Shown piece after piece: positions 1-7,130 of a stretch of 17,194 bases of DNA; position 1 is the first letter of the stretch, and the number at the start of each line of letters is the position of its first letter. The notes below the pieces were generated by a model. It did not search any database and had not been told where the DNA came from. It was given only the letters and a program-made list of their open reading frames with translations. The position numbers were made by a program, and so were the translations under genes. Source of the stretch: Acidobacteriota bacterium (GTDB lineage Bacteria > Acidobacteriota > Terriglobia > Acidiferrales > UBA7541); contig QHZC01000437.1 in NCBI GenBank assembly GCA_003224515.1, positions 1 through 17,194 of the forward strand, in the 5' to 3' direction.

Positions 1-532
1 CATCAGATTTGTACACCAGATCATTGGGGCTATTGAACTTCTTTCCTTGATAGGAGTCGGCCAGAATCGTGATTTGTGCTTTCGGGTCGAGGGATTCCAT
101 GCGCCATACATTGCGTCTGGCGTGGCCCGCCACGGTCACTCGACCATCAGGATCCAAGGTCATTCCATTTGAGCCTGGCTCCGGCCCTTTGAATGGCTCT
201 GCACCTGTATATCCGCTGGGGTGCATGAAAACGCTCGCGCCCGTACCCGGGATCCACAGGTCGATGTTGTTTGCTGGGATCTCCGCAAACAGGAGAGTTC
301 CTTCGTGCGTCCAAACTGGTCCTTCAGTCCACTTGTTGAAACCAGTGGCTATGCGCTCCAGCTTGGAATCAGGCCCCACCAACTGCTCGAGAGCGGGGTC
401 GAGCTTCTGAATGTCCTGCGCCAATGCGGACACGGTGAAAGCCGTGACAGTCACGATCAAGAGAAAGAGCCGGTGTATCGCGATGGAGGTCATGGTGCGT
501 CGAAAACCACAGCGTACTGGAAATGTGTTCAT
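1..532 (-). CDS. Secreted SMP-30/gluconolactonase-family protein, N-terminal part (runs off the left edge)
   Basis: Reading the minus strand from ATG 532-530 gives 177 codons open to the window edge, so the C-terminus is missing. The start has a strong Shine-Dalgarno, GAGGAGG, about 5 nt upstream; an internal ATG at 493-491 has none. Residues 1-39 look like a Sec signal peptide: a basic stretch, a hydrophobic core, then an ALA-Q cleavage site. After that come EGPVW (Glu70, the usual first metal ligand of the SMP-30 beta-propeller), a FAEIP strand, NGMTLDPDG, and SPNDLV near the edge, whose Asn is a metal and substrate ligand in the family. These are hallmarks of SMP-30/gluconolactonase/LRE-like lactonases, which hydrolyse sugar lactones to aldonic acids with Ca or Zn. 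The signal peptide suggests periplasmic action. Its position after sugar transporters and dehydrogenase relics fits a lactonase in sugar oxidation; the exact substrate cannot be told. Confidence 0.85.
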   Translation of the reverse strand, partial: MNTFPVRCGFRRTMTSIAIHRLFLLIVTVTAFTVSALAQDIQKLDPALEQLVGPDSKLERIATGFNKWTEGPVWTHEGTLLFAEIPANNIDLWIPGTGASVFMHPSGYTGAEPFKGPEPGSNGMTLDPDGRVTVAGHARRNVWRMESLDPKAQITILADSYQGKKFNSPNDLVYKSD

Positions 533-578
533 GTTTCCTCCTCGAGACTTGTAACCTACATCGAGTAATTAACTTACT

Positions 579-650
579 GATATACACGACTCTGCCGGTG
601 AACACCACTTCTTTCACCGCAGCACTGAAGGTCTGCTCCGATCCGACGGC
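579..650 (-). pseudogene. Relic of a zinc-dependent alcohol dehydrogenase (internal fragment, about 24 residues)
   Basis: Between the truncated MFS gene and the SMP-30 gene, the minus strand encodes AVGSEQTFSAAVKEVV followed by FTGRVVYI. This matches the conserved end of the Rossmann domain in medium-chain zinc-binding sugar/alcohol dehydrogenases (sorbitol, galactitol and fuconate-type), where the sequence continues as GYxK. Here the match stops abruptly after the isoleucine, and upstream it disappears into the end of the MFS gene. Neither the zinc-binding N-terminus nor the C-terminus is present nearby, so this is a deletion relic and not a functional gene. The identification rests on remembered family sequence over a short stretch, so it is good but not certain. 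Confidence 0.6.
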
Positions 651-670
651 CTTTGCAGCGGGCTTAGAGA

Positions 671-1537
671 TCAGCGCGAATCTGCGTAAGCCGGGCGAGC
701 TGACCAATCCACCTGTCGAAGGGTGCCGACAATAAATATCCAGGACAGCGAGCCCAACAAGGCGATGACCGCAGTGATGATGAAAGCCCAAAAGAACCGT
801 CCCGTCTTGTCCACGACCAAACCCGTCACCACAGGCGCGATCCACCCAGCCAGATTGCCTAAGAAGTTTTGCAGCCCGGTCCACTTGCCAGCGCTGATTC
901 CCCAGAACGCCGCCGCCAACAGAAGACATACTACCGGGAGCGCTGGCCCGCTGACGACGCAGGCGGCAAGCGAGATCCCAGCCCCCACCTGTCCCACGAC
1001 CATAAACGTCTTGCGAACCAGGGTTAGAGTTTTTCCTGAGGCAATGCCGCGATCGGAGACCCATCCTGCGGACGTGGCTGCGACAGCCATCAGGAAATAA
1101 GCCAACCCAGCGATCTTCGCCATCGTGGCCAAGGAAAAATGACGTTCGTGCATGAGGTAGAACGGCAGCCAGGTCAGGAGAAAGTACATCAAGTAGTTCA
1201 TACAGAAGAGACCTACACACGTTCCCCATGCTGACCGCTGCTCCAAAATCTGCAACATGCCGGGCGCGGAGAGTCCCGATTGCGAGGGGGAATCCCTATG
1301 GCCTTTTGGCATCCAGCGAAGCCATGGCAGCAGCCATAACAGGCTAGTCAGGCCCACCAGGAGAAAAACCGGGCGCCACCCAAATCGGCTTATCAGAATT
1401 CCGTCAGCGAGCGTGCCACACGCTGGCGCTGCAATCGAGAGATTGCCGCGGTCCAAGTAATTGATGAAAACGGAAAGCGCGAGCAGGAGCAGCACGCGCG
1501 AGAGCCGGATCTCGTCCACTGCCGGTTTGGCAGTCAT
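671..1537 (-). pseudogene. ACS-type MFS transporter with a large in-frame internal deletion (TM2-TM4 missing)
   Basis: The open frame gives 288 residues from ATG 1537-1535; a TTG at 1561 would add 8. No clear Shine-Dalgarno is seen at either. The family (anion:cation symporters for sugar acids such as glucarate or galactonate) is usually about 410-430 residues. TM1 is present, ending in INYLDRGNLSIAAP. The next residues, ACGTLADG and then RFGWRPVFLL, belong to TM5-TM6, normally about 120-130 residues later. The segment with TM2-TM4 and the inter-helix G-x3-D-R motif is absent. From there to the C-terminus the protein looks normal, with about seven or eight further hydrophobic helices. The join is near 1423/1424 and keeps the frame. 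A transporter lacking three helices of its N-terminal bundle is very unlikely to work, hence the pseudogene call. It follows fucP on the same strand, 162 nt apart. Confidence 0.75.
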
Positions 1538-1699
1538 AGTGTCACAATCACGGTTCGACAATTATGCTTCGCCGACACGCTGCGGCAATCAGGCAACGCT
1601 AACACTCAAATCTCAAATATCTCTTCGACGAATCCGTTACGCATTCCATACATCTGCCGATTGCAGGTGGAAAGTCGCGTCATTGTACGAATCGCCGAC

Positions 1700-3007
1700 T
1701 CATTTCACGGTGCTCAGTTCAGCAGCTCGGGATCCCGCAACCAGAACAGGCCGATAGCCGCGCACCGCGAAGTAGAGCACATAGGCCTGGCAGATTAGGG
1801 GCACTATGAAAGCCACGCGAATGTTGCTGTGGTCAGAAATAAATCCCATAATGGCGGGGCAGATGGCACCACCGAGGATCGAAGCCACCAACAAGGACGA
1901 CCCAAGTTTTGTGTATCGCCCAAGCTGCTTGATGCTTAGGGCAAAGATGGTTGGGAACATGATCGAATGAAAAAAACCGATCAGGACGACCGCCCACAGG
2001 GGAGCCACGCCGGAGCCGAGAAGAACTACGAGGAGACCGATCAGAGTCGAGAGCGCAAACAATGAAAGCAGCCTGGCAGCAGGCACGCGCTTCATGATGT
2101 AGGAACCGGAGAACCTTCCGAGCATGAATCCAATCAAATGCAACTTCAAATAGAACGAAGCATCCTTTTGGAGCATTCCAGGAATACTATGCTGCGCCAG
2201 TCGAATGACGAAGCTGCCCACGCCGATTTGAGCGCCAACGTAGAAGAATTGTGCGATAACTCCTTTTACCAGGTGGCCATAACGCCAGATATCGCGCAGC
2301 TCTTCCCCGGTTGACTCCTGCTTCACAGCTCCGTCAGCTGCGCCGACCTCTGGCAATTGGGAAAGAAAAATCACAACAGCATAGGCGAGAAAAACTCCTG
2401 CTATGACGAGGTAAGGCATCCTCACGGTGCTGACCACGGCCGTGCGATACGCAGCCGTCTCTGCGAGCGTCATGGTCGTCAACTGCTCACGCGAATACTC
2501 AAGAGCCGATAGGATAAAAGCCGCGCCAATGAACGGCGTCACCACTGCGCCCACCGCATTGAACGACTGTGCCAGATTTAATCGTCGCTCTGAGCTATCT
2601 ACCGGCCCCAGCAGTGTCACGTAGGGGTTAGCAGCCACCTCGAGGACCCCTTGGCCACACGCCATAACAAATGAAGCAAAAAGAAATAATCCATACACCT
2701 GAATTGAGGCCGCGGGAATAAACAGTAGCGCGCCCGCCGCGCATGTAACCAAACCAACGACTATTCCATTCTTGTAGCCGATCCTTTCCAGCAGCCGTCC
2801 TGCAGGCAACGCGGAAAGGCAATAACCGCCGAAGAATGCCACCTGGATGAGTGCCGATTGAAAGTCGTTCAGATCGAAGACCTTCTTCAAATGTGGGATG
2901 AGAACATCATTGAGGTTGCCCCCCAACGCCCAGAGAAAAAATAGGGTGGTGACGAGAATCAGTGGGGCGACATACCGTCGTTCGGTAATGGGTGCTGAAG
3001 TTGTCAT
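1700..3007 (-). CDS. fucP: FucP-type sugar:H+ symporter (MFS)
   Basis: This 435-residue MFS permease is close to the length of E. coli FucP (438). It has twelve plausible hydrophobic helices. FucP/GluP-family signatures are visible: NLNDVLIPHL in TM1, with Asp34 matching the proton-coupled Asp46 of E. coli FucP; GVLEVAANPYV, with Glu123 matching Glu135; and RLNLAQSFNAVG. Both acidic residues known to be important for fucose transport are therefore kept, and the gene looks intact. It begins 3 nt after the TAA of the upstream SDR relic, a sign of former translational coupling, and is probably still driven from the promoter at 3407-3436. It would import L-fucose or a related hexose (glucose and galactose are alternatives in this family) across the inner membrane. 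The symbol denotes family; substrate is inferred. Confidence 0.88.
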   Translation of the reverse strand: MTTSAPITERRYVAPLILVTTLFFLWALGGNLNDVLIPHLKKVFDLNDFQSALIQVAFFGGYCLSALPAGRLLERIGYKNGIVVGLVTCAAGALLFIPAASIQVYGLFLFASFVMACGQGVLEVAANPYVTLLGPVDSSERRLNLAQSFNAVGAVVTPFIGAAFILSALEYSREQLTTMTLAETAAYRTAVVSTVRMPYLVIAGVFLAYAVVIFLSQLPEVGAADGAVKQESTGEELRDIWRYGHLVKGVIAQFFYVGAQIGVGSFVIRLAQHSIPGMLQKDASFYLKLHLIGFMLGRFSGSYIMKRVPAARLLSLFALSTLIGLLVVLLGSGVAPLWAVVLIGFFHSIMFPTIFALSIKQLGRYTKLGSSLLVASILGGAICPAIMGFISDHSNIRVAFIVPLICQAYVLYFAVRGYRPVLVAGSRAAELSTVK

Positions 3008-3010
3008 TTC

Positions 3011-3196
3011 TTAAGTCAGCGCTCGATCGAGGTGCCCGTAGCCGCCATCCACGAACACATGCTGGCCGGTTATATGCGCGACGCGGGCAGAGAGCAGGAA
3101 TACTGCTATTGCCGCGATCTCGTCGGGAGAGGACACTCTTTTCTCCAGAGGGTTCTTGGGCAGTGCGGACTGAAGCCTCTGTTCGGGATCAGGGAA
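3011..3196 (-). pseudogene. C-terminal relic of an SDR oxidoreductase (L-fucose-dehydrogenase-like)
   Basis: The minus strand encodes about 61 residues typical of an SDR C-terminus: FPDPEQRL, NPLEKRVSSPDEIAAIAVFL, then HITGQHVFVDGGYGHLDRAL and a stop. The VDGGYxHLDRAL ending is one I associate with SDRs encoded beside fucP-type permeases, some of which oxidise L-fucose or related sugars. The frame stays open upstream to a GTG at 3346, but residues before the FPDPEQ segment do not resemble an SDR. The cofactor-binding TGxxxGxG segment and the catalytic Tyr-x3-Lys are missing, so it cannot be an enzyme. The stop overlaps the start region of fucP (3-nt gap), showing both once formed one operon. 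Confidence 0.72.
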
Positions 3197-3375
3197 TGCC
3201 CCGTCATTATTGTGGTTTTTGGGCCGCCGGACGCTGGCAAAGGAACTCAGTCCAGCATGTTGGCTAACCTTTTGCGGGTTCCCAATGGCTCGACATAGAG
3301 CCTGCTGGTCGTCCATTTCGGAGGATAGGGAAACTAGCCTGTGCACGGCGATCTCAAATAAATTTAGCTTATAAA

Positions 3376-3389
3376 ACCATATATTTGGT
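3376..3389. promoter_or_regulatory. Imperfect palindrome, possible operator downstream of the -10 box
   Basis: ACCATATATTTGGT is an imperfect dyad with ACCA/TGGT ends. A related half, TATATTGGTCC, overlaps the -10 box 28 bp further right. Both lie in an AT-rich stretch between the promoter and the SDR relic/fucP, a sensible place for a sugar-responsive repressor. No regulator gene is in the window, and the role is inferred. Confidence 0.35.
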
Positions 3390-3406
3390 AATAAAACTAC
3401 TCAATT

Positions 3407-3436
3407 TGTATATTGGTCCAGGTCTCTGCTTGTCAA
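3407..3436 (-). promoter_or_regulatory. Sigma70-like promoter for the SDR relic/fucP operon
   Basis: On the minus strand a perfect TTGACA (3431-3436) is followed after 18 bp by TATACA (3407-3412), a 4/6 match to TATAAT. Transcription would start near 3400 and run into the SDR relic and fucP. The -35 box sits inside a perfect 7-bp dyad, CTGCTTG-A-CAAGCAG, at 3426-3440, which may be an operator. Confidence 0.6.
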
Positions 3437-3713
3437 GCAGTTTTTATTTGCATACCCAATGGTTTTCAGTTGGGGCTGTGAAGTTAACCTTTGCCTGGTT
3501 GCATTAGGTCAGCCGCGCAAGACTTCAAGGCGGAATGAATCTTAAGACGGATGTACGCATAATGAACAGGAAGCGCGGCGGGAAGTTGATGGTTGGGACA
3601 GCCGATCAAGGCCGGCAATAGCTAACGAAGGAAGCCCGGAACCTATCGTACTACAATAAGTTAAGTTGAGGGCAGACTTGACCCCTTTCGGTCGGGAGAC
3701 TCTGACAATTCCT
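3437..3713. other. Intergenic region with no recognised gene
   Basis: This stretch lies between the fucP promoter and the 3' end of the Tat-exported hydrolase. Short open frames exist on both strands, but none has a ribosome binding site or a recognisable family motif. No hairpin followed by a T tract was found for the hydrolase gene that ends at 3714. Confidence 0.5.
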
Positions 3714-5204
3714 TCATTCGACGGTTGCGGGCAACGAGGGCATGGAAGGCACGCCCGCACTGCTCAAGGCGATCACGGTATAGACGTGCTTGGCGCCAGA
3801 TTGGGCAGACATGTCAACGTGCCTCATCTGAGGGATCGGTGCCACGGGTGTGTCGTGATATGAGAGCCCCTGGAAGAGTGGGCGCCCGTACACCACTTCT
3901 GGAGGTTGCGTGGGAAGCTTCGCGATCCCGTGCCCGTCTCGAAGCACAATGAAGCCACCAAGTCCACTGACGATATCGGCCTCGGCTTCCCAACTGATCT
4001 CATTGCCGTGATTTGCATCAGCGTGCGCGCGCACATTGACTGGAGCGGGGGGTGCTCCTGCGTCGCTTACGGTCCCGGTTCGGACATACTCTATCCAGAT
4101 TTTTGCTGTGGCCTCATTTGGCAACCACGCGGCCTTGTTAGGATCACCTTTGAATTCCGCCGCAGCCGTGGCTGTATCCCCGAACGGAGTTGCCAGCCAT
4201 GCAGAACTCAGGTCCACCGGTCTTAGGATGTTGCTCCATTCCGTTAAGCGCATTTGAAGGCAAGCGTCGAAGAACGGGATGGCGAGATAACGGGCATCCC
4301 CACAGAAGTGTCCGGTACGGGGATCGGGAGCGAACCCAATGGGAGCGCCCTGGGCTCGGTACTCCTGGAAAGTGGCAATGGAGCCGTCCCAGGGACGGTT
4401 TCGTCTTTCTCCTACGCCGAAGTTAACCATCGTGGGAATCTCATAGATTGCAGGCGGAATTTCAGGCTGGATAAACTCGGGCCTCGAACGAAACATCGCC
4501 GCAGTACCCGAACGAAGAAAAGCAGCGAGCACTCGGTCAGGGTGAAGAATGCTCATCACATTGGCCCATATCCCGCCACCAGAGTGTCCCCAGAGACACC
4601 AAGGAACCGTAGCGATTTCCGCATGGCCCGATTTTGTCGCAAACTCGTCCAGGGCCCGAAGGAAAGCACGGTCAGAACCCTGTCTCGGGTCGAACCAGAG
4701 CTCTGCGCCTCCTGGAGTTAAGTCAATGGCATCGTTCAGAACGTGATAGGAAGGTCCAAGAAGAACGCAGTTCCATTTCTTTGCAAGAGCTTGCCAGTGC
4801 AAATCGTAAGCAGAAGTTGCCCCCGCCTGAGCGGCTGGAATGCTTGCGCCGTGCTGGTGAACGATCACCGCCCTCACGGTCTTGATACTGTCAGGAATCC
4901 AGAGGGTGTATATGACACCAATCTGCAGCTCCCCTTTGGTCGTGGACGGCGGGTAAACAACTTGGAGATATCGACCTGCACCGCTCGATGGAGTAAAAGG
5001 TCCCCACCCAACCTGGTCTGGAGGTACCTGATTGCCAGGAGCCCCCGGCTGATGAGTCTGAGCAGCGATAGCCTCGGAGAGCGAGGAAGACACAAGCGTC
5101 GCCCCAAGGCCTGCCATCCCTTTCATAAGTAAGCGTCGCGTCGGCGACTCCAGACTAGATAGCCTTTCTGAGGCTATCCTCTCGCTTCGGGTAATCTCGT
5201 TCAT
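3714..5204 (-). CDS. Tat-exported alpha/beta hydrolase (putative esterase) with a C-terminal Fn3-like domain
   Basis: The protein has 496 residues. Residues 22-48 form a Tat-type signal: TRRLLMKG with the twin arginines at 23-24, then a hydrophobic stretch and an AIAA-Q site. An alpha/beta-hydrolase core follows: HQHGAS near residues 116-121 (oxyanion-hole region), the nucleophile elbow LWGHSGGG with Ser208, and RTGHFCGD with His299 as the likely catalytic histidine. The acid residue is not assigned. Residues about 375-496 (PPAPVNVRA, EISWEAEAD, HVYTVIALSSAG) resemble a fibronectin type III module. The protein therefore probably acts in the periplasm or outside the cell on an ester; substrate unknown. 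The start has AAGGA 10-11 nt upstream. The next minus-strand hydrolase lies 141 nt upstream, so the two may be co-transcribed. Family-level call only. Confidence 0.8.
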   Translation of the reverse strand: MNEITRSERIASERLSSLESPTRRLLMKGMAGLGATLVSSSLSEAIAAQTHQPGAPGNQVPPDQVGWGPFTPSSGAGRYLQVVYPPSTTKGELQIGVIYTLWIPDSIKTVRAVIVHQHGASIPAAQAGATSAYDLHWQALAKKWNCVLLGPSYHVLNDAIDLTPGGAELWFDPRQGSDRAFLRALDEFATKSGHAEIATVPWCLWGHSGGGIWANVMSILHPDRVLAAFLRSGTAAMFRSRPEFIQPEIPPAIYEIPTMVNFGVGERRNRPWDGSIATFQEYRAQGAPIGFAPDPRTGHFCGDARYLAIPFFDACLQMRLTEWSNILRPVDLSSAWLATPFGDTATAAAEFKGDPNKAAWLPNEATAKIWIEYVRTGTVSDAGAPPAPVNVRAHADANHGNEISWEAEADIVSGLGGFIVLRDGHGIAKLPTQPPEVVYGRPLFQGLSYHDTPVAPIPQMRHVDMSAQSGAKHVYTVIALSSAGVPSMPSLPATVE

Positions 5205-5345
5205 TGTCTCTTGTCCTTATCCGGAAATTATGTCAGTGCACTTCCGCACCGATAAAGCGTCCGTTGGATGGAATTTCATGTTGAATCCTCTGCGTTGGCA
5301 TCGTTACGGCGGGGGCCTATATTGATCTCCGCCCCGGTAATGCAC

Positions 5346-6893
5346 CTACCGCTGGTGGCTCAGGATGAAATCCACCACCGGCTTCGGATCCTTGCGCGAC
5401 AATGGGAAGTGACCCTCACCCTCGGCCACCAGCACCGTGATCTTCCCGCCGAGTTCCTTGTACCGCTTCTCCACCACCCGTGTCTGGTCCTTCAGCCACG
5501 GGTCGAGACTCCCGCAGTCGTGCAGAATAGGCACCCCGGCTTTGGCCAGCGGCGCCACGTTGTCGATCGGCGGCGTCTTCGACATGAGGCTGCGCATAAG
5601 CGGATTCCGGGCGTAAATCACCGAGACCTTGTCCGGGTTCGCGATCGCCCACGCGTACGACTCGCCCGCCTTCGCCCCGGTCCCCTCCATCACCACCTTC
5701 GTGGCAAATCCGTTGTCGACCATCCGCTGATAGACCTCGTCCCACTGCTTTTGCACGGCCCCCGGCCCCGAGATTGGTGGCAGCACGATGTAGTAACCGT
5801 TGGCCAGTAGCGCCATGGCCACCGCCGAGTCGCGCTCGAGAAAGCTCGGATGGAACACCCACAGTTTGCCCGGCGCCGGCTTCTGCGGCACCACGATCGA
5901 CATGTCATCCGCTTCGAAGTTAGCCGGTGGACTTGAAGAACCGTTACGACTATAGCGATCATAGGAGGGAACGTATCCCGGTCCGCGCACGGTCGCGTAG
6001 GTATCCTCCTCCTTCAGGTAGAGGTAGGAATTTTCGAGGCTGTAGTAGTGCGTCTTGGTGTAGGTTGAATCCGCGAACGCCGGCCGGTTCGCCTCGACCG
6101 GATGCATGTGCTGCTCGATCCAGTCCGCGATCGGCTTCGGGTCGATGAGACTGTGCGGGTGATGCGCAACGCCTTCCTTCATGATCACGGTGATTGAGCC
6201 GCCCAACTGATGATAAATCTTCTCCAGTCTCATAGTGTACCGTAGCACCCAATCCTCAGTGCCGACGACGTGCAGCAGGGGTATGTCATGCTTGGCCAAC
6301 TCCGGGATCTTGGCGAAATCTTCATCAAAGAGCGCCGGATTGTCCGCGTAGATACAGGCCACCTTGTCGGGGTTGACGACACCCCAGTTGAACTCATTGA
6401 CTCCGCCCTTGCTCATCCCGATGAAGGCCGCTTTCTTCGCCAGGCCGTGGTTTTCCGTCAGGAACTTGTACCACACGTCCCACGCCTTGCCCTGTCGGCC
6501 GGGGTCGGGCGCGACATAGGCGATGTGAAAACCGCGTCTCAGTAGCTCGATTTCGGTTTGAGGCTGGTGGTTCCAATAGCAGCCTTGCCATGACCACGGA
6601 TTGCCGGGCGCCTCCTTTTTGGGGACGACTACGACGCAGCGGCGCTTGCCGTCCTTTAAACTCACGTCGATTCCGAAGCTCGTCACCTCGCTCGCCGGGG
6701 CCGTCATAGCCGTGATCGCCCCAGTGGCATCGTCCATCATGAAGTCATAGCGGTCGAACCCTTCGTGCCAATTGGTTTTCTCGCCTTGGAAGGGGACGTA
6801 CACGTCCGCTGCCGTGGCGTTGGAAGTCCAAACGATGGCCGCTGCGCAGAACTTCGCCCCGGTCTCAAGAAACTGTCTTCTTGAACTGTTCAT
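5346..6893 (-). CDS. Tat-exported tandem alpha/beta-hydrolase protein; second domain lacks the nucleophile
   Basis: This 515-residue protein starts with a Tat motif (SRRQFLE, arginines 5-6) and a hydrophobic stretch to about residue 29. Two homologous hydrolase units follow, offset by roughly 245-250 residues. Unit 1 has IGMSKGG with Ser161 as nucleophile, VGTEDW with Asp214, and AHHPHSLIDPKP with His244, a complete catalytic triad. In unit 2 the matching segments are EGTGAKAG, with Gly406 where the serine should be, CGSLDPW (Asp464) and GHFPLSRKDPKP (His495). The shared NPDKV and DPKP blocks fix the alignment. Only unit 1 should be catalytic; unit 2 may be structural or ligand-binding. The ribosome binding site AAGGAGTAAGG lies just before the ATG. 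Third-position GC is high (31 of the last 37 codons end in G or C). Probably a periplasmic esterase or peptidase-like hydrolase; substrate unknown. Confidence 0.85.
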   Translation of the reverse strand: MNSSRRQFLETGAKFCAAAIVWTSNATAADVYVPFQGEKTNWHEGFDRYDFMMDDATGAITAMTAPASEVTSFGIDVSLKDGKRRCVVVVPKKEAPGNPWSWQGCYWNHQPQTEIELLRRGFHIAYVAPDPGRQGKAWDVWYKFLTENHGLAKKAAFIGMSKGGVNEFNWGVVNPDKVACIYADNPALFDEDFAKIPELAKHDIPLLHVVGTEDWVLRYTMRLEKIYHQLGGSITVIMKEGVAHHPHSLIDPKPIADWIEQHMHPVEANRPAFADSTYTKTHYYSLENSYLYLKEEDTYATVRGPGYVPSYDRYSRNGSSSPPANFEADDMSIVVPQKPAPGKLWVFHPSFLERDSAVAMALLANGYYIVLPPISGPGAVQKQWDEVYQRMVDNGFATKVVMEGTGAKAGESYAWAIANPDKVSVIYARNPLMRSLMSKTPPIDNVAPLAKAGVPILHDCGSLDPWLKDQTRVVEKRYKELGGKITVLVAEGEGHFPLSRKDPKPVVDFILSHQR

Positions 6894-7023
6894 GATCCTT
6901 ACTCCTTCCGAATTCTGGCGAGGGAACGAAAACCGCAGCGGATGGCCCTGACGGTGCTCCTGCGCTGTTAATTCTTAGCAGGAATCCTTTTTTTTCGGCC
7001 CCAACTCCCTGGGATTCTATCGC

Positions 7024-7048
7024 TAATGGTGAGAGAAATTCACCATTA
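7024..7048. promoter_or_regulatory. Perfect 9-bp inverted repeat in the divergent intergenic region
   Basis: TAATGGTGA and TCACCATTA flank a 7-nt spacer. The site lies between the divergently transcribed tandem hydrolase and CRTAC1 genes. No T tract follows on either strand, so it does not look like a terminator, and neither flanking gene ends here. A regulator-binding operator is the simplest reading; the protein is unknown. Confidence 0.55.
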
Positions 7049-7097
7049 AAAGCATCGTTTTATGTGCGAAAATATGACTGGTGAGGATAGCGCGCAC

Positions 7098-7113
7098 GTA
7101 AATGAGGATTTAC
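7098..7113. promoter_or_regulatory. Perfect 6-bp inverted repeat close to the CRTAC1 start
   Basis: GTAAAT-GAGG-ATTTAC lies 18-33 bp before the first possible start of the CRTAC1 gene. It could be an operator or a small mRNA hairpin with a GAGG loop. The exposed GAGG in the loop resembles a ribosome-binding core but is too far from the start to serve it directly. Role inferred. Confidence 0.35.
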
Positions 7114-7130
7114 ATTACTGATCGCTTGCA

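Noticed and set aside
369..1229. 286-codon open frame on the minus strand
   Set aside because: It overlaps the MFS and SMP-30 genes in another frame and has no overall family resemblance; only its 579-650 part is meaningful, as a zinc-ADH relic.
3426..3450. CTGCTTG-T-CAAGCAG followed by TTTTT on the plus strand, as a terminator
   Set aside because: No plus-strand gene lies upstream, the loop is minimal, and the same bases contain the -35 box of the minus-strand promoter.
5268..5810. 180-codon plus-strand open frame
   Set aside because: It is antisense to the tandem hydrolase gene, is rich in His/Arg/Leu as expected for a GC-rich shadow, and has no recognisable domain.
6959..6995. CCTGC/GCAGG stem followed by a T8 run, as a terminator
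   Set aside because: The stem is only 5 bp with a 14-nt loop, and no plus-strand gene ends upstream; it lies in the leader of the divergent hydrolase gene.
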